A stretch of 13,961 nt of DNA from positions 1 through 13,961 of the forward strand of contig JABIQT010000659.1 in assembly GCA_018667995.1 (NCBI GenBank). The letters are read 5' to 3'. The DNA comes from Candidatus Latescibacterota bacterium. Its GTDB lineage: Bacteria; JAAXHH01; JABIQT01. Under the pieces are notes generated by a model. It saw only the letters and a list, made by a program, of their open reading frames with translations, searched no databases and was not told the origin of the DNA. Made by a program: the position numbers and the translations under genes. This document shows, one piece after another, positions 1 to 9,300 of the stretch; position 1 is the stretch's first letter, and every line of letters starts with the position of its first letter.

Positions 1-447
<447 letters not shown>

Positions 448-448
448 T

Positions 449-865
449 ATGGAGGATCGCGTCTTTTCCCTTGTAGTAGTAACGCCCGTTCGGCAGGTGT
501 TTGAAGGCCAAGTGCGCAGTCTGCAGGCACCAGGTACGGATGGCGACTTTGAAGTCCTGGTCGGACACATCCCTATGCTGACATCACTTCGGCCGGGCGT
601 AGTAACACTTCGAAATACGGATGGCAGGTCGATATATGCGATCAGTGGTGGCTTCGTTGAAGTCATGCGCCACGAGGCCACAGTCCTCGCAGAGACCATA
701 GAACGGGTAGACAGTATAGATGTCGAAAGAGCCCGTGACGCAGAGAAACGGGCCCAGGACCGGATTGAATCCGCGGCATCAACAAGTGTCGACATGTCCC
801 GCGCACAGTCAGCACTCGCTAGAGCTCAGAACAGATTGCGAGCAAGTCAACTCGCAAACAAATGA
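449..865 (+). CDS. atpC: ATP synthase F1 subunit epsilon
   Basis: Encodes 138 residues, the normal length for the epsilon subunit, which couples the gamma/c-ring rotor and regulates ATPase activity. The N-terminal beta-sandwich (about residues 1-85) contains FSLVVVTPVRQVFEGQV, GDFEVLVGHIPM and YAISGGFVEV, all at their family positions. An Arg/Ala-rich two-helix C-terminal region follows (about 88-138). I chose ATG 449 rather than an in-frame ATG at 407, because 407 lies inside atpD and adds 14 residues foreign to the family. An AAGGAG-like ribosome site lies in the last codons of atpD (430-435), and only one base separates the two genes, so translation is probably coupled. It is the last gene of the atp operon. 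Confidence 0.96.
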   Translation: MEDRVFSLVVVTPVRQVFEGQVRSLQAPGTDGDFEVLVGHIPMLTSLRPGVVTLRNTDGRSIYAISGGFVEVMRHEATVLAETIERVDSIDVERARDAEKRAQDRIESAASTSVDMSRAQSALARAQNRLRASQLANK

Positions 866-916
866 CTGAAATTAAAGGACTGATGTCAGAATCACCCGAT
901 TCCCCTCCAAAACCGA

Positions 917-938
917 CCACGGTCCAACCGTAGTTTTT
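917..938 (+). terminator. Possible weak terminator of the atp operon
   Basis: ACGGT (919-923) pairs with ACCGT (927-931) around a 3-nt loop, with C917-G933 as a possible extra pair, and TTTTT follows at 934-938. The stem is short, so efficiency is doubtful. Its position 50-70 bases after the atpC stop and just before a promoter suits an operon end. Confidence 0.4.
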
Positions 939-940
939 CC

Positions 941-970
941 TTGACAAAGGAATCAAACTCAGGTTATACT
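941..970 (+). promoter_or_regulatory. Sigma70-type promoter upstream of leader RNA / envelope operon
   Basis: TTGACA at 941-946 is a perfect -35 box. TATACT at 965-970 matches TATAAT at five of six positions, and the spacer is 18 nt. Transcription would start near 976-978. This is the best promoter-like sequence in the intergenic regions. It lies about 380 bases before the first envelope gene, leaving a long leader that contains the hairpin at 1024-1072. Confidence 0.7.
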
Positions 971-1023
971 CCGTCAAATTCTGCCAAGAAATAATGAATA
1001 GAAAAGGTACCGCCTTACCACTC

Positions 1024-1072
1024 AGAACCCCGGCACTTGGATCTTACCGAAGCGTGCCTATTGGGTTCTTTT
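1024..1072 (+). terminator. Leader hairpin with T tract: intrinsic terminator or attenuator
   Basis: AGAACCC (1024-1030) pairs with GGGTTCT (1063-1069) and, inside it, GGCAC (1032-1036) pairs with GTGCC (1054-1058). TTGG (1037-1040) can further pair with CCGA (1047-1050). The 3' arm runs into TTTT at 1069-1072. Placed about 50 nt after the predicted transcription start, it would release a transcript of roughly 95 nt. GGTTC (1064-1068) can alternatively pair with GAACC (1077-1081), which would break the terminator stem. Whether it is an attenuator, the end of a small RNA, or a passive terminator cannot be settled from sequence alone. Confidence 0.55.
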
Positions 1073-1353
1073 ATTCGAACCAACAATGCCAAACCTGAAT
1101 GCATACACGTTAAGAAACGTTGTGAATTTTGTGTTGTGTGGCGGAAAACCCTATTAACACGACTGAGCAGACGTTCACGCATTGTCAGATCATTACTTAC
1201 GGAATAACTACAATCAAGCTACCGAAATAGCTACGATAGCAATCCAGATAACCATAACGGTTCAAGCTCCGACTCAGGCGAACCGAACAAGATCAGGCGG
1301 TTGAATATGAAATTGCTCCTCACAACCATATCGGAATTCAGAGGGGGAAACCA

Positions 1354-2511
1354 GTGAGACGAATAGCAATATGTTTAATTGCCCTGGCGATATTATCGGG
1401 GTATCCACTACAAACTGCGCACGCAATAACGTATTACGGAAGCAATGGATTAGTCCGGGTCTCATCCGCCAATAATGTATTTCAAGGTGATCTTTGGGGA
1501 ACCTTCAATTTCTCATACAACCAAGGTGGATTCTCGGTCGGTACCTACAAGAATGCCAGAGGCGCGGTCAATCTGCTATATGGTATTCGCCAATACCTGG
1601 AATTAGGTTTAAGCCAGGTAGTTTACCAAGATCAGGCAATCTTTGGCAATCCCGGAGGCGGACCGCTACGTGTGAGTTTGAAGGGCTCTCTTCCGCGATA
1701 TGCTCCCTCGACTGCAAATATTGCTGCACAATTAATCGGATTGATACCTGTGGGCAGTATCAGTAACGTTGAGCACGAATCTTACTACTCTGACAAACCA
1801 TCGGTGGGGGGCATGATAGTCGTCTCATTTGATTCCAATCCTGTGGATCTGAGAAGATCAAAACGTCTCCACATCAATCTTGGCTATATGTACCACAATG
1901 ATAAGAGTTCCTTCGTGCCCTCACTCGCAGGCACATCTTCAGGAGGGAAGAATACCCAACAACTTCTGGTGGGCGTGGCTGCTCAAGTACCAATGCGGGG
2001 AGCAAACACACTATTCGCAGAAATCAGCGGTGAACACTATCTGTCTGAAAACCCCAATCTGTTAATCTCGCAAACGACAACAGGTGCGCCTGCTTTTTTC
2101 CGATTGACACCGGGGGTCCGTAGTCAATTCAACAAATTCTATGTACAAGCTGGCATTGATATCACGGTGTCCAGCAATGGGACCTATGGATCCGATGGTG
2201 ATTTCGTCACAATATACCCCAAATGGAAATTCTTTGCGGGTTTCCAATATCGCATATTCGAGGGAATTCCGCCGACCTACCGCCGTGGCCGGAGCATGAG
2301 GATATCGGGCCGGTCGTATTATGGCTACGGACGAAGTGGCACCACCGATTCTCGAGGCGTAGGATCGGGAGTAATTCAAAACATCGGGGAGCGTGAGGAG
2401 TTGTTAGACCAGGTCGAAAGAGACTTACAAGAAATTCGAGAGCAGAGAATTAGAGCGCAGCGTGAACTCGAGGAATTGAGACGAACTCTCGAAGAAGAAC
2501 CGGGCAGGTAG
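1354..2511 (+). CDS. Exported outer-membrane beta-barrel-like protein with C-terminal coiled coil
   Basis: Encodes 385 residues. The start is GTG at 1354, preceded by GAGGGGG at 6 nt spacing. Residues 1-24 are a clear signal peptide (MRRIA, hydrophobic core, TAHA cleavage). Residues 25 to about 302 alternate polar and hydrophobic/aromatic residues with Gly/Asn turns, as in outer-membrane barrels, and a final strand KWKFFAGFQYRIF (290-302) ends in Phe like a barrel C-terminal strand. Unusually, the chain continues through an Arg/Gly/Tyr/Ser-rich linker (about 309-340) into a charged coiled coil (about 345-385) that would sit in the periplasm. The opening pattern (GSNGLVRVSSANNVFQGDL) recalls proteobacterial and FCB barrel families whose function is often unassigned. 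The next gene starts one base after its stop, so it is probably the outer-membrane component of this operon. The specific family is unknown to me. Confidence 0.75.
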   Translation: MRRIAICLIALAILSGYPLQTAHAITYYGSNGLVRVSSANNVFQGDLWGTFNFSYNQGGFSVGTYKNARGAVNLLYGIRQYLELGLSQVVYQDQAIFGNPGGGPLRVSLKGSLPRYAPSTANIAAQLIGLIPVGSISNVEHESYYSDKPSVGGMIVVSFDSNPVDLRRSKRLHINLGYMYHNDKSSFVPSLAGTSSGGKNTQQLLVGVAAQVPMRGANTLFAEISGEHYLSENPNLLISQTTTGAPAFFRLTPGVRSQFNKFYVQAGIDITVSSNGTYGSDGDFVTIYPKWKFFAGFQYRIFEGIPPTYRRGRSMRISGRSYYGYGRSGTTDSRGVGSGVIQNIGEREELLDQVERDLQEIREQRIRAQRELEELRRTLEEEPGR

Positions 2512-2512
2512 A

Positions 2513-5500
2513 ATGATGGCAGTTCAACAATCTGGGATATTGAGGAGTCGTTCTGTGTTCAATTGGTATCGGTTGATTCCGGCACTGCTATTAACAATAG
2601 CAATGATCACGCCGGGTGCGGCAAATGCGCAAGATCAAACGCAAGGTGCACTGGAACCGCCCGAAGAGATACCTTCCAGCGCAGATCAGCGTCGCGTGAC
2701 GCAGTTAATGGAAAAGCAGACGGAATCGATAGATAAGCTGGTCGATAACGAAAAGCGGATAGCCGAGCATCTCCGTTCATTCCGTAGGCTGGCATCTGAG
2801 CGAGCCAATCTCGAAAGACGAATCGGACGCGAACGGCTCGTAATTGACCGACTCAACGGTCTATCGAACGTCGTCCGACAACAGATTATTGACACAGATC
2901 GCAGCCGCTTAAATCTACGTGCATCACGAAATCTGATGGAAACAACCCAGACAATGCTTCTGGATCAAGCCTCCCAGATGAATGATCCTACAAAGCGGGA
3001 TATTCGGCTTGCCCAAATTGAAGAAAATGTAGTCGCAATCCGCGATTCTATGATAGAAATAATAAGTCCTCTTGACGTGGACCAGTTGGCGGAAATTGAC
3101 TTCAATCTGGCACTGGACTGGTATCTGAAATCGCAATATGCGCTGGTTGAACCACTGTTAGATGATTTTATCGAAACGTATCCAACTTCAGTCTACCACG
3201 ATGAAGCCATCCTGATGGTCGGTGATATTTATCGATTCCAATCACGCTACACCGAAGCTGAAGATGTATTTACAACCTTGACCACAAGCGAAACAACTGT
3301 AAACGACATCCGGGTACTTGCCTACGCTCTACTCCAGGATATATTTTACCGGCAAGCTCGCTGGGATGAGGCAATCGCGATATATCACACAGTGGCCAAT
3401 GAATTCCTGCTTTTTCCAGAAGGCTATGATGGGGCTGTATACATAGGGGCGGACAGCTACTATATGAAAGCACTTTCGCTTTCATCCGGATCCTCAGACG
3501 GTAGTGACCGTCCAGCTCCTATGACAACGGCACAGATAGCCCTTATGGATTCTGCCGCGGTCATATTCGATCAGGTCACAGATGCAAGCCCAGTCTATAT
3601 CCTCGCCCAGCAACAGATCGCACAGACATATATAGAATCTGGCCGTCTCCAGGAGGCAATCGAACCACTATTAAACGCTGAAAGTGCGCGCCCCCCTTTG
3701 TGGGCGGACGACATCATTTTTGAGTCCATGTGGATCGCAATGGCAAGACTGGGCCACGTATATTTGGAATTGGCCAGAGAGGCCGACCAATCGGGTTCCA
3801 ATATAGATGATGTGTTACGCTATCGTAATTTGGCGATGGAACAATACAGTAAGGTACCCCAAGAGTCGGACGTATATGATGAGGTCCTCCTTGCACTCGC
3901 CTGGATAGAAATCGAAAAGAACAACACAGAAAATGCAGTGCGACTCTTAGAACACCTACTTGATGTTCGACCGGATAGCGAATACGCGTACGAAGCGTGG
4001 GCCACCCTAGGTGACGGATATACCCGGCTCCGAGACTACGAACAGGCTCATGAGGTCTTTTCCCAGTTAAGTGTCACGCAGCGTGCAATAGCATTAGTGC
4101 AGGCGAGCATCCAAGAATCCTCAGAATTGGACGCTGTAAAACGGGAGCTTTCACGAATTTCTGCGATAGTAGAAACCGAAGGTGATATCGAAGCATTGGA
4201 TCAGGTTGCTGACCAGTTGGAGAATATTGAAGATCGTAAATTGCGAGTGACTGACATCCATAACCGTCTGTTTGAGGCGGATCCACTAGCAATGGAATTA
4301 GTCAATTACGGCCGCATCCAGACTACTATGGCCAGCATGTCCGGATTGATTGCTGCTGAAAAGGCGGTTCTGAATAGAGTCGATTCCGATCTTAGCACCA
4401 TTGAACGCCAGGCGATTGCTAGTCTCAGAAACCGCGATGCCGCAGCTAAGATTCGAAGCGAAGAACGGGGCATCAATAAATTACAGGCCATGGCGACCGC
4501 TTTCGAACGAAATGTAGCAAAAGACTTAGATATCCTAAGAAGGCAGGCACCGCCGGCATATGACGAATGGCTAAAGGAAGTAGCGTTCGGCAAGGTAAAT
4601 ATCGAATTTACGAAATACCAGAGCTACAAAAGCGCGCTACTTGATCAATATGAAATGGTTGGTAATGTTCTACGGGAAATCGAAGACCTCCCTGAGGACA
4701 ATGCCGTTAGAATGGATACGGAAACTGTTTTGGGCGATCTGCAATCTCAGGCAGAAGCCCTGGAGGGATTACTATCTGAAACGCGAAGAGTACTTGTGGC
4801 AGAATTGAACAACGTTATTGCCAGATACCCGGAAAGCAATAGCATAGAACCAATGCTCTTCCAACTTGCAGATGTGCAGTACGATCAGACCGAACGTGAT
4901 TTTCTCGAATCGAATGAGCGGTTCTCAGCAGCCTTTGACCGAGGTGAAGATCCTGGCGAATCGCCCTTGGCGGACTATAACACGCCAATACGAAGCTATG
5001 ACCGACTTATAAGAGAGTTCCCGCAATCAGAATTCGTTGATCAATCCCTTTTCCAATTAGGTCATCTTTTGAGCGAACAGGGAGAACTCGAACGTTCCAA
5101 TAGGATGTTCGAGCGATTAATCAATGAGTATCCCGAGAGCCCTCTCGTGGCCGACGCATATCTACGTGTAGGTGATTTTTACTTCGACGCGCTATTTCTT
5201 GGCCTGACCAATCTAGGCGGAGAGGAATTGATGCGACGGGCTATCAACGCCTACGATAGCCTCCTTGATTATCCAGCGAACAAGAACTTCCAAAGTGCTC
5301 TATATAAATTGGGATGGTCGTACTATAACTTGGCTGCACCTGAAGAGCGTGAGCATTTCTATGACGACTCAGTCGAGTACTTTACCTATCTACTGCAGGA
5401 TTCCTTGAGGGTCGCCCAATACAACCACATGGCAGAGGAAGCCGGTATTGATCCAGTTGCACTTGATCCCGGATATGATCTAACTGGAGAGGCAATAAAA

Positions 5501-6349
5501 TATATCGCGATTAACTTCCGTGATCGTGTAGAAACAGGTCGAGAAGAGGAACGAAGGAATTGGGCCACCGCCCCCGCTTCAATGAAAACATATGTGGAAG
5601 GACTGGGAGTTGATCAACCCTACGCGAGGCCATTGATGATGGCCATGGCAGAGGTCTATGCGGAGACAGGGCAGGTCGAAGCCGAAGTTACGGCTCTTGA
5701 TTCAGCCCTCACCGTATTTCCCAACGATCCCAAAGCACCGCGCATCATGCAGCGGATCATTGACGGTTACGAGCGTATCCAAGATATGGCGATAGTCGAC
5801 CCGGAAGTCTGGGAGATGGCAGCCCATAACAATGAGACTCCCGAAGTTTATCTGAACCGAGCAAGAGAACGTCTATTTAGAGAATACGGAAGGAAATGGG
5901 CCGAAGCCTTAGAGGATACAACTGCGCGCCGCGAAGCATTGGTACTCGCCGAACAAGCCGGATGGCGTCTCGCTAACTACGTTGCATCACTTGCTGAAGA
6001 CGGAACTGACAGTCAGACCGCAGGAATCGACAGGGCTGCACAATACTTCAATGACTATATGACAGATTTTCCGGAGAGTGCAAACGCCTATACCGCGAGA
6101 TGGAACTACTCTCAGTATATGTGGCGTCTCGAAAGGTATGATGAGGCCTATGCCGAGTTCATCACCGTCAGTAGAGATGCAGAGAAAGACAAATACCGAG
6201 AACAAGCAGCGATAAACGCTATATTGGCCGCAGAAAAACTGCTGGAGCAGGAACGGCAGGCTGTTCCTGCAACCAGCCCAGGAACAAATGCATCCCCAGC
6301 GGAATTACCGACGCTAGCGGACCCTAATGATTCAGGGAATAACCTCTAA
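2513..6349 (+). CDS. Giant exported TPR / coiled-coil periplasmic protein (1278 aa)
   Basis: A signal peptide (residues 1-39, hydrophobic core about 20-32, cleavage after GAANA) exports it to the periplasm. In order it has a charged coiled coil (about 57-180), a TPR block (about 195-525, with units such as YLKSQYALVEPLLDDFIETY and AVRLLEHLLDVRPDSEYAYE), a second long helical/coiled-coil region (about 535-765) and a second TPR block (about 765-965). Units in the last block, such as RSYDRLIREFPQSEFVDQSL, resemble BamD/CpoB-type TPRs. A helical C-terminal part contains one more TPR-like unit (about 1170-1245) and ends in a Pro/Ser/Asn tail. There is no catalytic motif. The architecture fits a protein scaffold rather than an enzyme. 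It starts one base after the barrel gene stops (an ATG at 2516 is an alternative start) and overlaps the next gene, so the three are probably translationally coupled. It is far larger than CpoB or Myxococcus AglT-type TPR proteins. Confidence 0.85.
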   Translation: MMAVQQSGILRSRSVFNWYRLIPALLLTIAMITPGAANAQDQTQGALEPPEEIPSSADQRRVTQLMEKQTESIDKLVDNEKRIAEHLRSFRRLASERANLERRIGRERLVIDRLNGLSNVVRQQIIDTDRSRLNLRASRNLMETTQTMLLDQASQMNDPTKRDIRLAQIEENVVAIRDSMIEIISPLDVDQLAEIDFNLALDWYLKSQYALVEPLLDDFIETYPTSVYHDEAILMVGDIYRFQSRYTEAEDVFTTLTTSETTVNDIRVLAYALLQDIFYRQARWDEAIAIYHTVANEFLLFPEGYDGAVYIGADSYYMKALSLSSGSSDGSDRPAPMTTAQIALMDSAAVIFDQVTDASPVYILAQQQIAQTYIESGRLQEAIEPLLNAESARPPLWADDIIFESMWIAMARLGHVYLELAREADQSGSNIDDVLRYRNLAMEQYSKVPQESDVYDEVLLALAWIEIEKNNTENAVRLLEHLLDVRPDSEYAYEAWATLGDGYTRLRDYEQAHEVFSQLSVTQRAIALVQASIQESSELDAVKRELSRISAIVETEGDIEALDQVADQLENIEDRKLRVTDIHNRLFEADPLAMELVNYGRIQTTMASMSGLIAAEKAVLNRVDSDLSTIERQAIASLRNRDAAAKIRSEERGINKLQAMATAFERNVAKDLDILRRQAPPAYDEWLKEVAFGKVNIEFTKYQSYKSALLDQYEMVGNVLREIEDLPEDNAVRMDTETVLGDLQSQAEALEGLLSETRRVLVAELNNVIARYPESNSIEPMLFQLADVQYDQTERDFLESNERFSAAFDRGEDPGESPLADYNTPIRSYDRLIREFPQSEFVDQSLFQLGHLLSEQGELERSNRMFERLINEYPESPLVADAYLRVGDFYFDALFLGLTNLGGEELMRRAINAYDSLLDYPANKNFQSALYKLGWSYYNLAAPEEREHFYDDSVEYFTYLLQDSLRVAQYNHMAEEAGIDPVALDPGYDLTGEAIKYIAINFRDRVETGREEERRNWATAPASMKTYVEGLGVDQPYARPLMMAMAEVYAETGQVEAEVTALDSALTVFPNDPKAPRIMQRIIDGYERIQDMAIVDPEVWEMAAHNNETPEVYLNRARERLFREYGRKWAEALEDTTARREALVLAEQAGWRLANYVASLAEDGTDSQTAGIDRAAQYFNDYMTDFPESANAYTARWNYSQYMWRLERYDEAYAEFITVSRDAEKDKYREQAAINAILAAEKLLEQERQAVPATSPGTNASPAELPTLADPNDSGNNL

Positions 6350-9300
6350 GCCAATGAGAAATACTACAATGAAGACCGCCCCAAACGAACCTAAAGACAT
6401 AGTGACGAAAACCTTATTACACCCCCGCTTGTCGAATATGTTGATTGGCGTATGTGTCTGCTTATCGATATGGATAGTGGGGCTCAACCCTCAGGCCGTT
6501 GTAGCCCAAGATGGGGCGTCTCGCGATGTAAGCACCCTGTTGGAGGAACTGGAAAACCTCGAACCAAAAACCACAGATCTCAGAATACGACCAGCCTCAG
6601 GGAAAATAGTAATCGAAGAAGTCGTTGAAGAGGTCATTGAAGAAGAAACAGTCGCCGCACCTAGCACCGGCCTAATAGATTCATTAATCTTTAATAGACT
6701 ATCACCGGCCCAACAAAAACTCGTCGCAAGCTACGACAACTTCATTGGACTCTTCCCGGAGCACGAACGTGTGCCCGAACTACTCTATAATACAGGTTCT
6801 ACGTATTTCGAGAAGGAACAGTTTCCAACCGCTCGACTTGTATACGTTCGATTATTGGACAATTATCCCGAAAGCACTTGGTACATAGGTTCGCTCTCAA
6901 ATATTGTCGAAAGCTACCGATTGGAGAAGGATTACAAGAACCTTGAACAGTGGTCAGACCGTCTGCTAAACGACGACCGGGCACCTGACAGCCTCAAGTC
7001 AATGAGCGAAACATTGGCCATTGGCGCGATAACAAATGATGCACATGACAGTTTCGAATCGGCCAAGGAGAGCGGTGACATTACTGCTATGATCGCGTCC
7101 GCTGAAGAGTATATCCGCGGTGCGACAACCTATCCCAATTCAGACAATGCGCCTACTTCCTTATACAATGCTGGATTTGCCTACAAACAAGCAGCCGGGC
7201 GATACAAAGAAACCGGGATGGAGGGTGATGCCTCAGCCGCATACGATAAGGCCGCTCTCGTGTGGCTTGATTTAGTAAGCAGATATGAAGTAGGCTATGC
7301 AGATACAGCTATGTGGGAAGCCGCATTGGCCTATGATGAAGGTGAGAAATTCACCGAAGCTATTGGTGTTTATGATCGTTTCCTCGTTGAATTTCCCGAG
7401 TCAGATTTCAGGTTAGATGCTCTAAAGAACAAGATCTTTGACTATAACGAATTGCAGGATTGGCCCAATGCCGCAGGATCGTATCAGCAATATGCCACTG
7501 AATTCCCGGAAGATGCTGGAGATGATAGGTCATATAAGGTCGCACTAGCTTGGTTAAAAGCTAAAGAACTGGACAATGCTTCTGCGTCCTTTGATAGATT
7601 CGCCAATGAAGATCCACGCAATCCCCTAGTTAAAGAAGTCCAATTTGAAATGGGTCAAGCCTATATAAAAGGCGGCGATTTAATCAAAGCAAACGAACAT
7701 TTCGATAGATTCGCCAAGGAAAATCCGGAAAACCCATTGGCCGTGAAGATTCATTACGATATAGGTGAGTATTATTATACTCGCAGTCAGTTTGACGAGG
7801 CTCAAACTAAGTATCATGATACGGTTGAGACCAGCGAAGAGCTGCAGAAAAAGGGACTCGATGGAAATAACTTCTTCCGTGGCGAGGCCTACATGCGTTT
7901 AGCTTCCATGTTACATCCTACCTACGATGAGATCCGACTCGCACTCCCCAAGGCCGCACTTGACGCAAGTTTTGAAGCCAAAAAAGATATGGGTGCCAAA
8001 CTTGAAGAATACTATGACGGAGCAATCCTCAGTGGATCTGTCCGCGGAGCCGAAGCGGCCTATCACTTAAGCGAGACCTACGAGGAGATGGCTGAGGCAT
8101 GGCTCACGCAGGAAGCTCCGACCCCAGCGACGGATATCCTTAAGCGCCAGGAAGAAATCAAGGAGTTGAATGCCAGTGCCATCGGATTTCTAACTCAGGC
8201 AATTGGACCCCTGGAATTGGTCAATTTAAAACGTGCTGGCGAATACGCAGATATCAAATACGATACGACTTGGAACGCGACCCATGATAGTGTGCTCACA
8301 GTAACCCAGGTAGATTCGACCGAGAGCGAATGGGTCACGCAGGCAAAAAGTCGCGTCGTCGACCTTCAACTAGAAATTGCTGAATTGGTCGCTCAACCAT
8401 ACACATACTTTCTGGACAATTTTTACAATGTGCCCGTTCCAAGAGCTCCAAAGAATATCGTCGATCAGTTGGGACGGGAACTCGCAGACATCATTGTCCC
8501 GAACACATTTTACACGCAGGGCTTGCAGGCCGTAGACGGGCAAATAACGAGTGAAGTATTGTCGTCGTTTCAGAAAGCAATCGATTACCGAAAACCATTA
8601 CCCGAGGGATTCGGGCTCACGGGACCTTCGATTGAACGTGCCCAGACTGAAGCCCTCCAGATGTTGTTAAGGCCCATCCGGATCAATGAGGGACGAATCC
8701 CCGGCCTCTTGGCCAGCTTTGATCAAAAATTAAGAGAATGGGAGTCTCTCACCGATAGTTTGTCCTATAAGCCAGAAACTATCGCTGACACATTCAAATT
8801 TGGTGATCTTCTTTACGCCACGTTGGATGGCCAAACACTACCTACCTACAGTGACATCGCACTTGAAATCGCCCGTCAAATGTCGCTAAAATACGAAGCG
8901 GTGATTGAGACTGCTATCTCAATGGGAATCGATCAAACTAGAGTAGACGGCCTGAAGATCAATCTTGTTGAATTTCAGTATGAAACAGGCGTCCGCTATC
9001 ACGACATCGCCAATTACACAGAAAACATCTCAAATCGTTACTTCGAGCGTGTTGCACAGATAGATTCAATCGTTGCGGACGGCGGCGAAAATGCTGACGC
9101 CTATGCCAACGCCGAAGCCTCATTGGTGTTGAATGACATGTCAACGAGTCCAGGCGGATTTGACGACTTGAACTTCAACCTACGCAACGCCTCTCTTGAG
9201 GTCTACGAAACCGGGTTCGGATATGAAGAGATTTATCCAGAAACTGCGGAAGTTATACGCCGAATACGCACCAAGTTGACGGAATTGGATCCGCAGATGT

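Larger units (their letters stand above)
866..1353 (+). other. 488-base intergenic region between the atp operon and the envelope operon
   Basis: No convincing protein gene is present. From left to right it holds a small terminator-like hairpin (917-938), a sigma70-type promoter (941-970), a long leader hairpin with a T tract (1024-1072) and then about 280 bases of AT-rich sequence up to the ribosome site GAGGGGG (1341-1347) of the gene at 1354. A 34-codon ORF (994-1098) runs through the leader hairpin; it has only a weak ribosome site (AAGAAA) and could be a leader peptide or chance. I found no good second promoter in 1073-1340, so the large operon may depend on reading through the hairpin. 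Confidence 0.7.

Noticed and set aside
1182-1210. TTGTCA at 1182-1187 followed by TAACTA as a second promoter for the 1354 gene
   Set aside because: The -35 is reasonable but the -10 matches consensus at only two positions; too weak to report.
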